Below are positions 1 to 8,521 of a stretch of 64,000 bases of DNA, one piece after another (position 1 is the first letter of the stretch; each line of letters begins with the position of its first letter). The DNA is from Saprospiraceae bacterium (GTDB lineage Bacteria > Bacteroidota > Bacteroidia > Chitinophagales > Saprospiraceae), in assembly GCA_022448955.1 (NCBI GenBank), contig JAKVCU010000055.1:1-64000 (forward strand). Direction: 5' to 3'. A model generated the notes under the pieces. That model was not told the DNA's origin and did no database searches. It saw nothing but the letters and a program-made list of their open reading frames with translations. The position numbers and the translations under genes are program-made.

Positions 1-340
1 GCAAGAGAAAAATCAACCACTCTACGAAAAAGTGATGCGTACTGCACAAACTTGGGGATCGCCTGAAAATCTAATGTTTGTTGTAGGCGCTACTCATCCA
101 GAAAAGTTCCAAGAAATTCGTCGTATCGCTCCTGATCATTTCCTTCTGGTACCAGGTATTGGTGCGCAAGGTGGCGATTTAAAAGGAGTAAGCAATTATG
201 GCCAGAATGATCAATGTGGGCTTTTAGTTAATTCCTCAAGAGGAATTATCTATGCAGGAGATGGCGAAGATTTTGCAGAAAAGGCAAGGCAATCTGCAGC
301 TACTATACAACAGCAGATGGCCGAAATTTTAAGCGGCTAG
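1..340 (+). CDS. pyrF: Orotidine 5'-phosphate decarboxylase, C-terminal part
   Basis: This is the last ~113 residues of OMP decarboxylase, which converts OMP to UMP in the last step of de novo pyrimidine synthesis in the cytoplasm. The reading frame is open from base 2, so the N-terminal part lies outside the window. The LVPGIGAQGGD segment and the later NSSRGIIYAG segment are the phosphate-binding loops of the type 2 PyrF family (usually about 270 residues). The final codons (L-S-G-stop) and the stop codon fall inside the left end of an interspersed repeat that recurs at 46187, so the last residues of the protein may be repeat-derived. No terminator other than the repeat's GC-rich palindrome is seen downstream. 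The identification is secure; only the truncation limits it. Confidence 0.92.
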   Translation, partial: QEKNQPLYEKVMRTAQTWGSPENLMFVVGATHPEKFQEIRRIAPDHFLLVPGIGAQGGDLKGVSNYGQNDQCGLLVNSSRGIIYAGDGEDFAEKARQSAATIQQQMAEILSG

Positions 341-511
341 TCAAAATTGCTTGTATAAAATTAATTCCTGCCAGCCGGCAGGCACGGCCTCAGCTCAAAA
401 ATAGTAAGTATCTGACGATAGGAGAGTTACGCATGATTTTAAAACTGACTAAAAGATTTTATCATACCAATTTCAGCCAGAGGCTGACAGGTACTAGCCT
501 AACTACCCAAG
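329..511 (+). repeat. Interspersed repeat A, copy 1
   Basis: About 183 bp that matches 46187-46367 along its whole length in the same orientation, with scattered substitutions. Shared blocks include TTAAGCGGCTAGTC, AATTGCTTGTATAA, CAGCTCAAAAATAGTAAGTA and CTAGCCTAACTAC. It carries a GC-rich near-palindrome (CCTGCC...GGCAGG, 372-387). The inverted pairs that are perfect in copy 2 are partly decayed here. No ORF or transposase is present, so it resembles a non-autonomous element or a structured-RNA repeat. It begins inside the pyrF stop region. Confidence 0.8.
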
Positions 512-566
512 TTAATCATCTAATATAGATGATAACTTAACCTTTTGTTCAAGCAGACTTATATAT

Positions 567-1946
567 TTATAATCTAAAGTTGATAGGTAAGGTAAACTGA
601 GTTTTTATGGCATTGCCATAAGCATCTCTACCGGGCAACAAAAGACCTTCCTTGTTCATTTGCATGACTATTCTGAGTCCTTCTTCTCCACAGCCATCTC
701 CAATATCCTTTATGATTGTAGGATTACTGATTTGTCCCAATTCGTTAATAACAAATTGTATAATAACCACACCTTCAGTACTATTAGCTATCGCTACCTC
801 TGGATAATTAATATTGCTATCAATGAAATATGATAACTCTTCTTGAGCACACTCATACTTTACAGTAATCAAGGCTTCGTTTTCACAGTATTCAGAAAAA
901 AAGCGAGGCAGATGAGCACTTACTCTGTAGATAGGTTCTTCAGAATCATTATTGGGGATAAAAAACCTTGGACTAATCTCTGCTGAAAAGAAAGGTTCTC
1001 CTTTGGGTTTCCAATAAAGCATTTTATCTAAATAGATAAAAATAAATTCTCGTTCTACTTCTGAGATCAACTCTCCAGCTCTGTATTTTAATGTTTTATT
1101 ATTCATTTTTCCTTTTGTAAAGGAAAAATATTGGACTGTTATATATTCTGTTGGCACATCATCTTGTACTTTCTTTTTAATACTTGTATCTCTAAACACG
1201 AATTCCTTTCCATCTAATTGAAGCATTTTTTTTGAAGCATTTGGTGTAAGGATGGGTGGTAATTCAGAATTTTTATCTTTTGATGATTTGTTTTTTCTTC
1301 TTCTTTTCTTTTTGATTTTACTTTTTTCTAATTCTAATAAAATATTTTCTCGTTCAATTCTACGTTCAAGTGTTTGGGCAATAAACTGGTAATAGGTATT
1401 GATTCTTATCAAGGCGTCTTCTATATTATTATTATAATAAGTCTTGACAAATGAAAAATCATTATTAAATCTTATGCATGAACCTCTTTTTCCCTTATTG
1501 TTGGTATAGGTATAAATTCCGTTTAATTCTATATCACCTAGTTTTTTAACTTTTGCATTAAACAGAAGTGAGCTAAAATTGGTAATTGGTACAGTAAGTA
1601 TCGGAGTTAAAATTAGCTTAACGCTCAACTCTGACAAACCGTTATCTAGAATCAGTTGCCCATTTTCTATGTACATCGAGATAGATCGCCCTACAAAGCT
1701 AAGCATTGAGTCCTCAACTTGATAATTCATTAATAAATACCCCTCTGAAGACTCTTGAATAAGCTGTCCGTTATCAAAAAAATGAAATTGAAGATCCTTT
1801 ATTTTATCCTTAAAATGATCGTCAAAGTGATTAACCTCAGTTACCTCCCAACTACCAATTATGGACTGGGCTGTACCTAAAAATGAGAAAGAGAACAGGA
1901 ATAACAAAGAATTGAAGGACAGGAAATTTAGATTTTTTCCAAACAT
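567..1946 (-). CDS. Exported lipocalin-like protein with C-terminal TonB domain
   Basis: A 459-residue protein when started at the ATG at 1946, which gives a clear signal peptide (FGKNLNFLSF... ending SFLGTAQS); the longer frame upstream has no good start. After the signal, GSWEVTEV begins a lipocalin-like region of the kind found in many Bacteroidota periplasmic proteins. The middle holds a very basic stretch (KIKKKRRRKNK, roughly residue 210). The last ~95 residues read as a TonB C-terminal domain: NYPEVA, EGVVIIQFVINELGQISNPTII, then a PI-NFRL ending. In true TonB proteins this domain contacts outer-membrane receptors, but there is no N-terminal membrane anchor here, so an energy-transducing role is doubtful and a secreted or periplasmic role is more likely. 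It stands alone, divergent from the molybdenum hydroxylase genes. Domain call fairly sure; function unknown. Confidence 0.75.
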   Translation of the reverse strand: MFGKNLNFLSFNSLLFLFSFSFLGTAQSIIGSWEVTEVNHFDDHFKDKIKDLQFHFFDNGQLIQESSEGYLLMNYQVEDSMLSFVGRSISMYIENGQLILDNGLSELSVKLILTPILTVPITNFSSLLFNAKVKKLGDIELNGIYTYTNNKGKRGSCIRFNNDFSFVKTYYNNNIEDALIRINTYYQFIAQTLERRIERENILLELEKSKIKKKRRRKNKSSKDKNSELPPILTPNASKKMLQLDGKEFVFRDTSIKKKVQDDVPTEYITVQYFSFTKGKMNNKTLKYRAGELISEVEREFIFIYLDKMLYWKPKGEPFFSAEISPRFFIPNNDSEEPIYRVSAHLPRFFSEYCENEALITVKYECAQEELSYFIDSNINYPEVAIANSTEGVVIIQFVINELGQISNPTIIKDIGDGCGEEGLRIVMQMNKEGLLLPGRDAYGNAIKTQFTLPINFRL

Positions 1947-2137
1947 AGTTTTAGTTTTTTCGTTGAAAATGCTTTGGGATACTAAAATTAAAAAGTAAGA
2001 CGCAAAGATTCTTACCAAAATCTTAAAAAATCCAACAAAACCATAAGTTAAGCTAGGTTTTTAGTAATATTGTAAAGGCTACCTAATGCCTATTTACCCC
2101 TAAAGATCATCCATCAATAACCGTTAAATCACTCAGC

Positions 2138-2596
2138 ATGTCAACTTTTAGTATTAAAGTAAATGGAGTCGAACATTCTGTAGAAGCAGATGATGCGACG
2201 CCTATCTTATGGATTCTTCGTGACCATCTTCAACTTGTCGGAACAAAATATGGCTGTGGTATTGGGCAGTGTGGTGCATGTACCATCCACTTGGAAGGCA
2301 CCTCAGCCCGTTCATGCAATCTTCCAATCAGTGCTGCTGCAGGCAAGTCTATCACTACCATTGAAGGTCTTTCAGAAAATGGAACGCACCCTGTACAAAA
2401 AGCATGGGTAGAGCACGATGTTCCCCAGTGTGGTTACTGCCAATCAGGGCAAATTATGACGGCGGCTGCTTTCTTGAAAGAAAATAACAACCCTTCTGAT
2501 GAAGAAATTAAAGCAGCTATGCATGGCAATATTTGCCGTTGTGGAACCTACAACCGCATTCGTGCAGCAGTAAAAACTGCTGCTCAAAATTCTTAA
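2138..2596 (+). CDS. (2Fe-2S)-binding subunit of a xanthine dehydrogenase-family molybdenum hydroxylase
   Basis: A 152-residue electron-transfer subunit, the normal length for this family (CoxS/IorA type). Cys40, 45, 48 and 60 form the plant-ferredoxin-like cluster (CGIGQCGAC), and Cys98, 101, 133 and 135 (CGYC, CRC) form the second 2Fe-2S cluster next to the molybdopterin. It passes electrons from the catalytic subunit encoded 57 bp downstream. No FAD (CoxM-type) subunit gene is adjacent, so the enzyme is of the two-subunit isoquinoline-1-oxidoreductase or aldehyde-dehydrogenase type, in which the electron acceptor is probably a cytochrome or quinone-linked carrier. It has no signal peptide of its own and would be exported, if at all, with the Tat-signal partner. 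Family sure; substrate not predictable. Confidence 0.93.
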   Translation: MSTFSIKVNGVEHSVEADDATPILWILRDHLQLVGTKYGCGIGQCGACTIHLEGTSARSCNLPISAAAGKSITTIEGLSENGTHPVQKAWVEHDVPQCGYCQSGQIMTAAAFLKENNNPSDEEIKAAMHGNICRCGTYNRIRAAVKTAAQNS

Positions 2597-2653
2597 ACTC
2601 TTCATGAAGTTAAAGTTTCTTATTAACTATTTCATGTCAAACAAGCTAGACTA

Positions 2654-4798
2654 ATGACAAAGCAAAATATAGATAGAAGATCATTTCTGAAAGTGAGTGG
2701 TGCAGCTACAGGTGGTGTGCTATTTGGTTTCAGTTGGTTGGTTTCTTGCCAAAATGAAGTTCAGGCAGAAATCATTCCTGAATTAGAAATGCCAGAGCAG
2801 TGGTTCTCACTTAATGGTTATATTAAAATTGGAGATAATGGCGTGGTAACTATCATGGCTCCAAATCCAGAAATTGGCCAGAATGTAAAAACTTCTATGC
2901 CAATGATCGTAGCGGAAGAATTGGATGCAGATTGGAATAAAGTAGTGGTTGAGCAAGCTCCGCTTGATCCAGAAAAATTTCCACGCCAAGTGGCAGGTGG
3001 TTCGCAATCTATTCGCCAATCATGGGAAGGTTTGCGTAAAGCAGGTGCTACAGCTAAAGCAATGCTAGTGGCTGCTGCTGCTGAAAAATGGGGCGTAGAT
3101 GCGGCTACTTTAAAAACAGAAAAAGGGCATATCATCAATGCTAATGGTGAAAAAATACACTATGGTGAAGTGGCGACTGCTGCATCGCAATTGGAAGTAC
3201 CAGAGGATGCACCTTTAAAAGATCCAAAAGATTTCACAATCATTGGTCAAAGCAAAAAGAATGTTGACCTAAAAGACATTATCACAGGTGAACCTTTATT
3301 TGGGTTAGATACCAAGGTAGAAGGTATGAAATATGCGGTGGTCCTTCGTCCTCCTGCTTTTGGGCAAAAGCTACAATCAGTAGATGATGCCGCAGCTAAA
3401 GCTCTTACTGGAGTAGAGAGTGTCCTCCAGTTTGGAGATAAGGTTGCCGTACTGGCCAACTCCACATGGGCAGCTATGCAGGGTAAAAAAGCGCTTACGG
3501 CTGTTTGGACAGAGGATACCCCATTAGAAAGTACAACTTACCATGATGAAGAATTGGCTAAATTGCTCACCGCAAAGACAGAAGCAGTACGTCATGATGG
3601 TAATGTAGATCGTGCATTTGCGGAAGCAGACGAAATAGTCGAAAGAGTTTATGAGTCTCCTTTCTTGCCTCATAACTGTATGGAGCCAATGAATTTCTTT
3701 GCTCATGTTACAGATGAGAAAGTATTATTAGATGGTCCTATACAAACACCACAATGGACCAGACAGAGAGTAGCTGATTTGCTAGAACGTGAAGCAGAGC
3801 AGGTAGAGGTAAAAATGACGCGTATGGGTGGTGGCTTTGGCCGTCGTTTATATGGTGATTTTGCCCTTGAGGCAGCAGAAGTTTCTAAGTTGGCAAAAGC
3901 ACCAGTTCAACTTGTATTTTCAAGAGAAGATGATATGAGTGCAGGTACTTATCGTATGGCGATTAAGTATAAAATCAAAGCTGCGATTAAGGATAAAAAA
4001 ATCACTGCTTATCACCTTACAGAGGCTGCAATCAATAGTAACATGTATGGATTGATTCCAAACTTCTTCCCAGCGGGTGCTATTGAAAATTATAGAGTAG
4101 ACAATGCCAAAATGGAAAGTAATATCACTACAGGCGCTTGGCGTGCTCCGTATACGAATTTCTTGGCTTTCGCCGAACAAAGTTTCTTTGATGAATTAAG
4201 CGAAAAAATGGAAGTGGATGCTGTTCAACTCCGCCTAGATCTATTGGAAAATGCAAAAAAGAACAAGGAGGATGAACGTATGCAGTGGTCGCCTGATCGC
4301 ATGCAAGAATGTATCAAACTAGTTGCTGAAAAAGCAGGCTGGAGTACACCAAAAGAAGGCGTTTTCCAAGGATTAAGTGCCTATTACTCGCATAATACAC
4401 ATGTGGCAGAGATTGCAGAAGTGGTGATGAAGGAAAACCGTCCAGTGGTAACAAAGGTATACTGTGCTGTAGACTGTGGTATTGTAGTTAATCCAGAAGC
4501 GGCCAAAAACCAGATTGAAGGTGGTATTATAGATGGTGTTGGTCATGCAATGTTTGGGGACCTAGCGTTTAATAATGGTATTCCTAGTGCCACCAACTTT
4601 GATAAATTCCGTTTGATTAGACATCAAGAAGCACCTGAAATTGAGGTGTTCTTTATACAAAATAATGTTGATCCTACTGGTTTGGGTGAACCATCCTTAC
4701 CTCCTGCAGGTGGTGCCATAGCCAATGCGATTTACAAGGCAACAGGTAAACGTTTTTACAAGCAGCCATTCGTTCAAGAAATGGATGTTTTAGGATAA
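2654..4798 (+). CDS. Molybdopterin-binding catalytic subunit, xanthine dehydrogenase family (IorB-like)
   Basis: A 714-residue catalytic subunit of a molybdenum hydroxylase that oxidises an aldehyde or N-heterocycle using water as oxygen donor. It starts with a twin-arginine signal (DRRSFLK, residues 7-13) followed by a hydrophobic stretch ending in LVSC (Cys32), so it may be a Tat-exported lipoprotein. GGGFGRR near residue 395 is the molybdopterin-binding glycine motif, and GLGEPSLPPAGGA near residue 680 contains the conserved active-site glutamate. The length matches the periplasmic IorB group rather than cytoplasmic xanthine dehydrogenase. It is cotranscribed with the 2Fe-2S subunit. No molybdopterin-insertion chaperone or cofactor gene lies nearby. 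A stable hairpin follows the stop within 8 bp. Family sure, substrate unknown. Confidence 0.92.
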   Translation: MTKQNIDRRSFLKVSGAATGGVLFGFSWLVSCQNEVQAEIIPELEMPEQWFSLNGYIKIGDNGVVTIMAPNPEIGQNVKTSMPMIVAEELDADWNKVVVEQAPLDPEKFPRQVAGGSQSIRQSWEGLRKAGATAKAMLVAAAAEKWGVDAATLKTEKGHIINANGEKIHYGEVATAASQLEVPEDAPLKDPKDFTIIGQSKKNVDLKDIITGEPLFGLDTKVEGMKYAVVLRPPAFGQKLQSVDDAAAKALTGVESVLQFGDKVAVLANSTWAAMQGKKALTAVWTEDTPLESTTYHDEELAKLLTAKTEAVRHDGNVDRAFAEADEIVERVYESPFLPHNCMEPMNFFAHVTDEKVLLDGPIQTPQWTRQRVADLLEREAEQVEVKMTRMGGGFGRRLYGDFALEAAEVSKLAKAPVQLVFSREDDMSAGTYRMAIKYKIKAAIKDKKITAYHLTEAAINSNMYGLIPNFFPAGAIENYRVDNAKMESNITTGAWRAPYTNFLAFAEQSFFDELSEKMEVDAVQLRLDLLENAKKNKEDERMQWSPDRMQECIKLVAEKAGWSTPKEGVFQGLSAYYSHNTHVAEIAEVVMKENRPVVTKVYCAVDCGIVVNPEAAKNQIEGGIIDGVGHAMFGDLAFNNGIPSATNFDKFRLIRHQEAPEIEVFFIQNNVDPTGLGEPSLPPAGGAIANAIYKATGKRFYKQPFVQEMDVLG

Positions 4799-4805
4799 AA
4801 TTTAT

Positions 4806-4836
4806 CCCTTGTGTGAGGTAAGACTTCACACAAGGG
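4806..4836. terminator. 11-bp perfect hairpin between convergent genes
   Basis: CCCTTGTGTGA and TCACACAAGGG form an 11-bp perfect stem around a 9-base loop, 8 bp after the molybdenum hydroxylase stop and 14 bp before the stop of the convergent nuclease gene. There is no T-run on the plus side; on the minus side an AT-rich stretch follows. It probably terminates one or both transcripts, but is not a canonical rho-independent terminator. Confidence 0.5.
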
Positions 4837-4857
4837 TTCGAATCCCAGCTCACACGA
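4834..4857 (+). other. tRNA 3'-end-like sequence (T-arm plus acceptor strand)
   Basis: GGGTTCGAATCCC followed by AGCTCACACGA has the look of a tRNA T-loop (GGTTCGAATCC), the 3' T-stem strand and a 7-base acceptor strand (CTCACAC) with G as discriminator. GTGTGAG at 4811-4817 could pair with that acceptor strand. There is no room for D- and anticodon arms (only 51 bases separate the two stop codons), so this is not a functional tRNA. It could be a tRNA fragment left by an old integration or duplication, or chance. The acceptor-like part overlaps the last codons of the minus-strand nuclease gene. Confidence 0.35.
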
Positions 4858-6247
4858 TCTTTAAAATCTTGGTGCTAGGATTTTGATTCAGAAATCTTTG
4901 GATGATTCGAGTGGTCTCTGGATTACCTTCATACGGGGTGATGAGGTCGTATAGTTCGTCCGGGCGAGTCCACTGATCATTTTCATTAAAATAACCAAAC
5001 CCTTTATATTTTCCTTCTTTAATTAAGACGACAGACTTTTCAGCTTCTTCGCGACCTTGATCGATGATCAAGAAGTCATTTTCAAACACCGTTCTTAATA
5101 CTTCCATCGCTTCCCCTACCCTATCATTATATAAATCCATATCCTCTGCACCGATGCAAGCACCATGACATTGTTTTAAGTGATATTGAAAACAAGCACC
5201 CTTACCCGCATGTATATGACAAAAACGAGAACACAGTTCAAATTTTCGCACGATAGCATTAAGATGATTCTTTGCTCTGTTCAAGCTAGGATATTCTGCT
5301 ATGATCTCAAGTTTTTTTCTAGTTTTACTATCCGCTTTGCAAGCTTCTAAGCAGATATAACCTTCCTCATTCAAATAAGCATGGATAAAATAAGGAAAAT
5401 GGCGTACTCGCTGCGCCCTATTAATAGGTGGTCGAAGACGTTTAATTTCGGCAGATTCATACAGTAATGCAATCAATTCGCTACCCGTTCTTTCGTAGCT
5501 AATGTCATGAACATATTTTTGTAATTTGCTGGCCTTTTCTGTCTTTTTGGAAAAATGCTCTGCTACTCTTTTTTTGATGTTGATGCTTTTTCCTACATAA
5601 ACTACACTTCCTTTTTGATCATGAAAATAATATACGCCACAATCTTCTGGTAGAGCATGAATTTTCTCTAGATCAATATTTTTTGGCAATAGTGATTCCT
5701 TAATACCTAAATTGACCATTTCATTGATTTGGTCTTGGTGTTCATCTCTATTTAAAATGTATGAAAGAATCTCTTGGGTAGCTTTGGCATCAGCCATTGC
5801 TCTATGTCGAGCATTAACAGGAATAGAAAAATGTTGGATAAGCTTTGCCAAGCTATACGATGCTAGTCCAGGAAAAGCTTTTCTACTCAAACGAACTGTA
5901 CAAAGTTGTTTACGTGTAAACGTAAAACCTAAACGGCTAAACTCTGCTCTTAAAAAGCTGTAATCAAAGCGCACATTATGTGCTACAAAGATAGCTCCTT
6001 CGGTCATCTCAACAATCTGCTTCGCTACTTCATAAAACTTAGGTGCATCCTGCACCATATCTTGAGATATACCGGTGAGTTGAGTAATTCCGTAGGGTAT
6101 GTAAGTTTCTGGATTAATCAAAGATTCAAAAGTGTCAATAATGGTTTCTCCATCATAAAGCACAATAGCTACCTCAGTTATACGATCCCGACTTGCCCTT
6201 CCGCCAGTAGTTTCTAAATCCACTACAGCATATAATTTTTTCTTCAT
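4850..6247 (-). CDS. DnaQ-type 3'-5' exonuclease fused to a GIY-YIG nuclease domain
   Basis: A 465-residue two-domain nuclease starting at the ATG at 6247, preceded by AGAGGAG; upstream residues in the frame are unlike the family. Residues 1-180 form a DEDDh exonuclease like the polymerase III epsilon subunit: DLETTGG (Asp10, Glu12), HNVRFD and HRAMADAKA supply the metal ligands. Residues ~215-300 form a GIY-YIG domain like the UvrC N-terminus: GVYYF, YVGKS, the Arg in KKRVAEH, the Glu in YESAEIKRLRPP and the Asn in PPIN. A cysteine-bearing segment (CSRFCH, KQCHGAC) near residue 365 resembles the corresponding part of Cho/UvrC-like proteins. The fusion is a known bacterial architecture thought to act in DNA repair. 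A TATATTTG box lies on the minus strand at 6294-6301. Divergent from NamZ, 71 bp away. Confidence 0.9.
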   Translation of the reverse strand: MKKKLYAVVDLETTGGRASRDRITEVAIVLYDGETIIDTFESLINPETYIPYGITQLTGISQDMVQDAPKFYEVAKQIVEMTEGAIFVAHNVRFDYSFLRAEFSRLGFTFTRKQLCTVRLSRKAFPGLASYSLAKLIQHFSIPVNARHRAMADAKATQEILSYILNRDEHQDQINEMVNLGIKESLLPKNIDLEKIHALPEDCGVYYFHDQKGSVVYVGKSINIKKRVAEHFSKKTEKASKLQKYVHDISYERTGSELIALLYESAEIKRLRPPINRAQRVRHFPYFIHAYLNEEGYICLEACKADSKTRKKLEIIAEYPSLNRAKNHLNAIVRKFELCSRFCHIHAGKGACFQYHLKQCHGACIGAEDMDLYNDRVGEAMEVLRTVFENDFLIIDQGREEAEKSVVLIKEGKYKGFGYFNENDQWTRPDELYDLITPYEGNPETTRIIQRFLNQNPSTKILKIV

Positions 6248-6318
6248 GCTCAAATGCTCCTCTTTCTCGTGTATCTTGATTATTTTTGGATACCAAATAT
6301 AACAATACATCAAACAAT

Positions 6319-7542
6319 ATGATAAGTTTAATCAAATTATTTGTTGCAAGCTCTTTATTTTTTCAACTAAATTGTAGTAAACCTACTACAAATGCAATCC
6401 AAACCCCCAACAGGCTGAAAAAAATAAGCGTAGATACACTTCTTGAGGTCGGGGCAGCACAGTTTGATCTTTACTTACCACAGTTAGCTGATAAGAAGGT
6501 AGCCATGATGGTCAATCAAACTTCAGTTATCGAAGGAACTCATATTGTTGATCTATTGATTGAAAAAGGCATTGCTATACAAAAAATATTTGCCCCTGAG
6601 CATGGTTTTCGCGGAACAGCGGATGCAGGAGAAAAGCTAGAAGATGGCCGCGATGCGAAGACGGGCCTTCCTCTTATTTCCCTTTATGGGAAAAAGAAAA
6701 AGCCCAACCAAGAAGACTTAGAAGATATTGATATTATTATTTTCGATATACAAGACGTAGGCGCTCGATTTTATACCTATATCTCTAGTATGCATTACCT
6801 AATGGAGGCTTGTGTCGAAAATGGGAAGCAATTCATGGTATTAGATCGACCTAACCCTAATGGTCATTATGTGGATGGCCCCATGCTAGATCCAGATTTT
6901 TCTTCTTTTGTGGGTATGCATCCCATCCCAGTTGTACATGGTATGACCGTAGGCGAATATGCTCAAATGGTGAATGGTGAAGGATGGCTAAGTGATGGAC
7001 AACAATGTGAACTGACCGTGATTCCTTGTAAAAACTATGATCATCAAGATTTTTACGAATTACCCATTAAACCCTCTCCTAATCTGCCAAATATTCGTTC
7101 GATCTATTTATACCCTTCATTATGCTTTTTGGAAGGTACCCAAGTAAGTGTGGGTAGAGGAACGAATACCCAGTTTCAAGTCTATGGACATCCTGACTTT
7201 ACGGATATGCCCTATGCTTTCACGCCTGTACCTATGCCGGGAGCAAAGTATCCAAAGCTAAAGGAAAAAGAGTGTTACGGGCTTAATTTGACGAAAGTCT
7301 CCTTAGAAGAATTACAAAACAAAGCACGATTGGATTTATCCTACCTCATCAATGCTTACAAAGCATTTCCTGAAAAGGAGAAATTCTTTTTGAAGACGAA
7401 CTTCATTGATAAATTGGCAGGTAGCGATGCACTGCGCAAAGCTATTATCGCAGGAAAAACAGAAGAAGAAATTAGAGCGACATGGCAAGAAGATTTGGCG
7501 GTATTTAGGGCAAATAGAGCAAAGTATCTATTATATCAATAA
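6319..7542 (+). CDS. namZ: DUF1343 family exo-beta-N-acetylmuramidase (NamZ-like) lipoprotein
   Basis: A 407-residue protein if started at the ATG at 6319, which gives a lipoprotein signal ending FQLNC (an ATG-less longer frame begins at 6286). It belongs to the DUF1343/NamZ family, whose characterised members remove terminal N-acetylmuramic acid from peptidoglycan-derived saccharides. Visible family motifs are APEHGFRGTADAGE, DIQDVGARFYTYISSM, VLDRPNPNG and GRGTNTQFQVYG. Lipid anchoring would place it in the periplasm or outer membrane, consistent with recycling or scavenging of murein fragments. No other MurNAc catabolic gene is nearby, so it acts as a single gene here. Divergent from the exonuclease gene and convergent with the pirin gene. 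Family assignment strong; activity inferred from homologues. Confidence 0.85.
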   Translation: MISLIKLFVASSLFFQLNCSKPTTNAIQTPNRLKKISVDTLLEVGAAQFDLYLPQLADKKVAMMVNQTSVIEGTHIVDLLIEKGIAIQKIFAPEHGFRGTADAGEKLEDGRDAKTGLPLISLYGKKKKPNQEDLEDIDIIIFDIQDVGARFYTYISSMHYLMEACVENGKQFMVLDRPNPNGHYVDGPMLDPDFSSFVGMHPIPVVHGMTVGEYAQMVNGEGWLSDGQQCELTVIPCKNYDHQDFYELPIKPSPNLPNIRSIYLYPSLCFLEGTQVSVGRGTNTQFQVYGHPDFTDMPYAFTPVPMPGAKYPKLKEKECYGLNLTKVSLEELQNKARLDLSYLINAYKAFPEKEKFFLKTNFIDKLAGSDALRKAIIAGKTEEEIRATWQEDLAVFRANRAKYLLYQ

Positions 7543-7565
7543 TGAACTACCATCCCATAAGTATG

Positions 7566-8444
7566 CTAAAACCTCATAGGCACATCCATCAATAATACCT
7601 TAGCATTAGTATCTGCGGTGATGGCTAATTGATTGGTATCCCAAATGCCAAAGCCATCTCTTTTGTTCAATTTTTGGCCTTCGATTGTCACATCCCCTTC
7701 AATGATGAAGGCATATACACCATTACCTGATCGACGAATATGGTAAGTCTCTGAACAAGCTTTTTCCAAATTACCTAAATGAAACCATGCATTTTGATGA
7801 GTCCAAACACCAGCGTCTTTTGCACTAGGTGATAAAACTTGTCTAAATACAGAATCATTGGCAATCTCTTCAACTGTAATTTGATCATAACGTGGCTCCA
7901 CATTTTTTCTATTCGGAAACATCCATATTTGTAAGAAACGAACTGCTTGATCTTTATTCTTATTGAATTCGCTATGGTAAATCCCTGTACCAGCACTCAT
8001 AATTTGTACATCACCTTGTTTGATGACAGCAGTATTCCCCATACTATCTTTATGCTCAAGATCGCCTGAAAGCGGAATGGAGATAATTTCCATATTATCA
8101 TGAGGGTGACGGCGGAAACCACGGCCACCCGCTACCACATCATCATTCAATACCCTAAGCACACCAAAGTGCATACGATCTGGATTGTAGTAATTAGCAA
8201 AACTAAAAGTGTGGTATGAATCCAACCAACCATGATTAGCATGCCCACGCGTATTAGCTTTATGAAGAACCGTTTTGGCAGTCATCGTTTCTTCATTTGG
8301 CAAGTGGTTAAATCCCACTTGTTCCATTAATTTATCGTAAGTGGATGTTTCTTTATTTTCTGTTTTTGCATTTAAAGCCTTGGTACCAAGCCCAAGTCCA
8401 GCAGCACCAAAAATAGATTTTTTCAAAAAGTTCTTTCTATCCAT
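7566..8444 (-). CDS. Pirin family protein with N-terminal export-like signal
   Basis: A 292-residue bicupin of the pirin family. The first ~28 residues (DRKNFLKKS then a Gly/Ala/Leu-rich stretch) resemble a twin-arginine-type signal with RK in place of RR, which is unusual because most pirins are cytoplasmic. The family core starts near residue 60: HGWLDSYHTFSFANYYNPD, FRRHPHDNMEIIS with the metal-binding His residues, and the later AGTGIYHSE. Pirins bind Fe and some have quercetinase activity; the substrate here is unknown. The gene is single, convergent with NamZ at 23 bp. A TTTG-N17-TATTTTG promoter candidate lies at 8522-8549. Family sure, export moderately likely, function uncertain. Confidence 0.88.
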   Translation of the reverse strand: MDRKNFLKKSIFGAAGLGLGTKALNAKTENKETSTYDKLMEQVGFNHLPNEETMTAKTVLHKANTRGHANHGWLDSYHTFSFANYYNPDRMHFGVLRVLNDDVVAGGRGFRRHPHDNMEIISIPLSGDLEHKDSMGNTAVIKQGDVQIMSAGTGIYHSEFNKNKDQAVRFLQIWMFPNRKNVEPRYDQITVEEIANDSVFRQVLSPSAKDAGVWTHQNAWFHLGNLEKACSETYHIRRSGNGVYAFIIEGDVTIEGQKLNKRDGFGIWDTNQLAITADTNAKVLLMDVPMRF

Positions 8445-8521
8445 GATTTCTGAATTTTGTCCACTACAATTTTACTCCATTAATGCTATTACCAACAGGT
8501 AAAAACCCCCTAAATAATGGT

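Noticed and set aside
2807-4180. Several minus-strand frames inside the molybdenum hydroxylase gene
   Set aside because: They are shadows of a strongly conserved plus-strand gene with clear motifs.
4806-4857. A complete tRNA gene
   Set aside because: Only a T-arm and acceptor strand are present; D- and anticodon arms would have to lie inside the molybdenum hydroxylase coding end.
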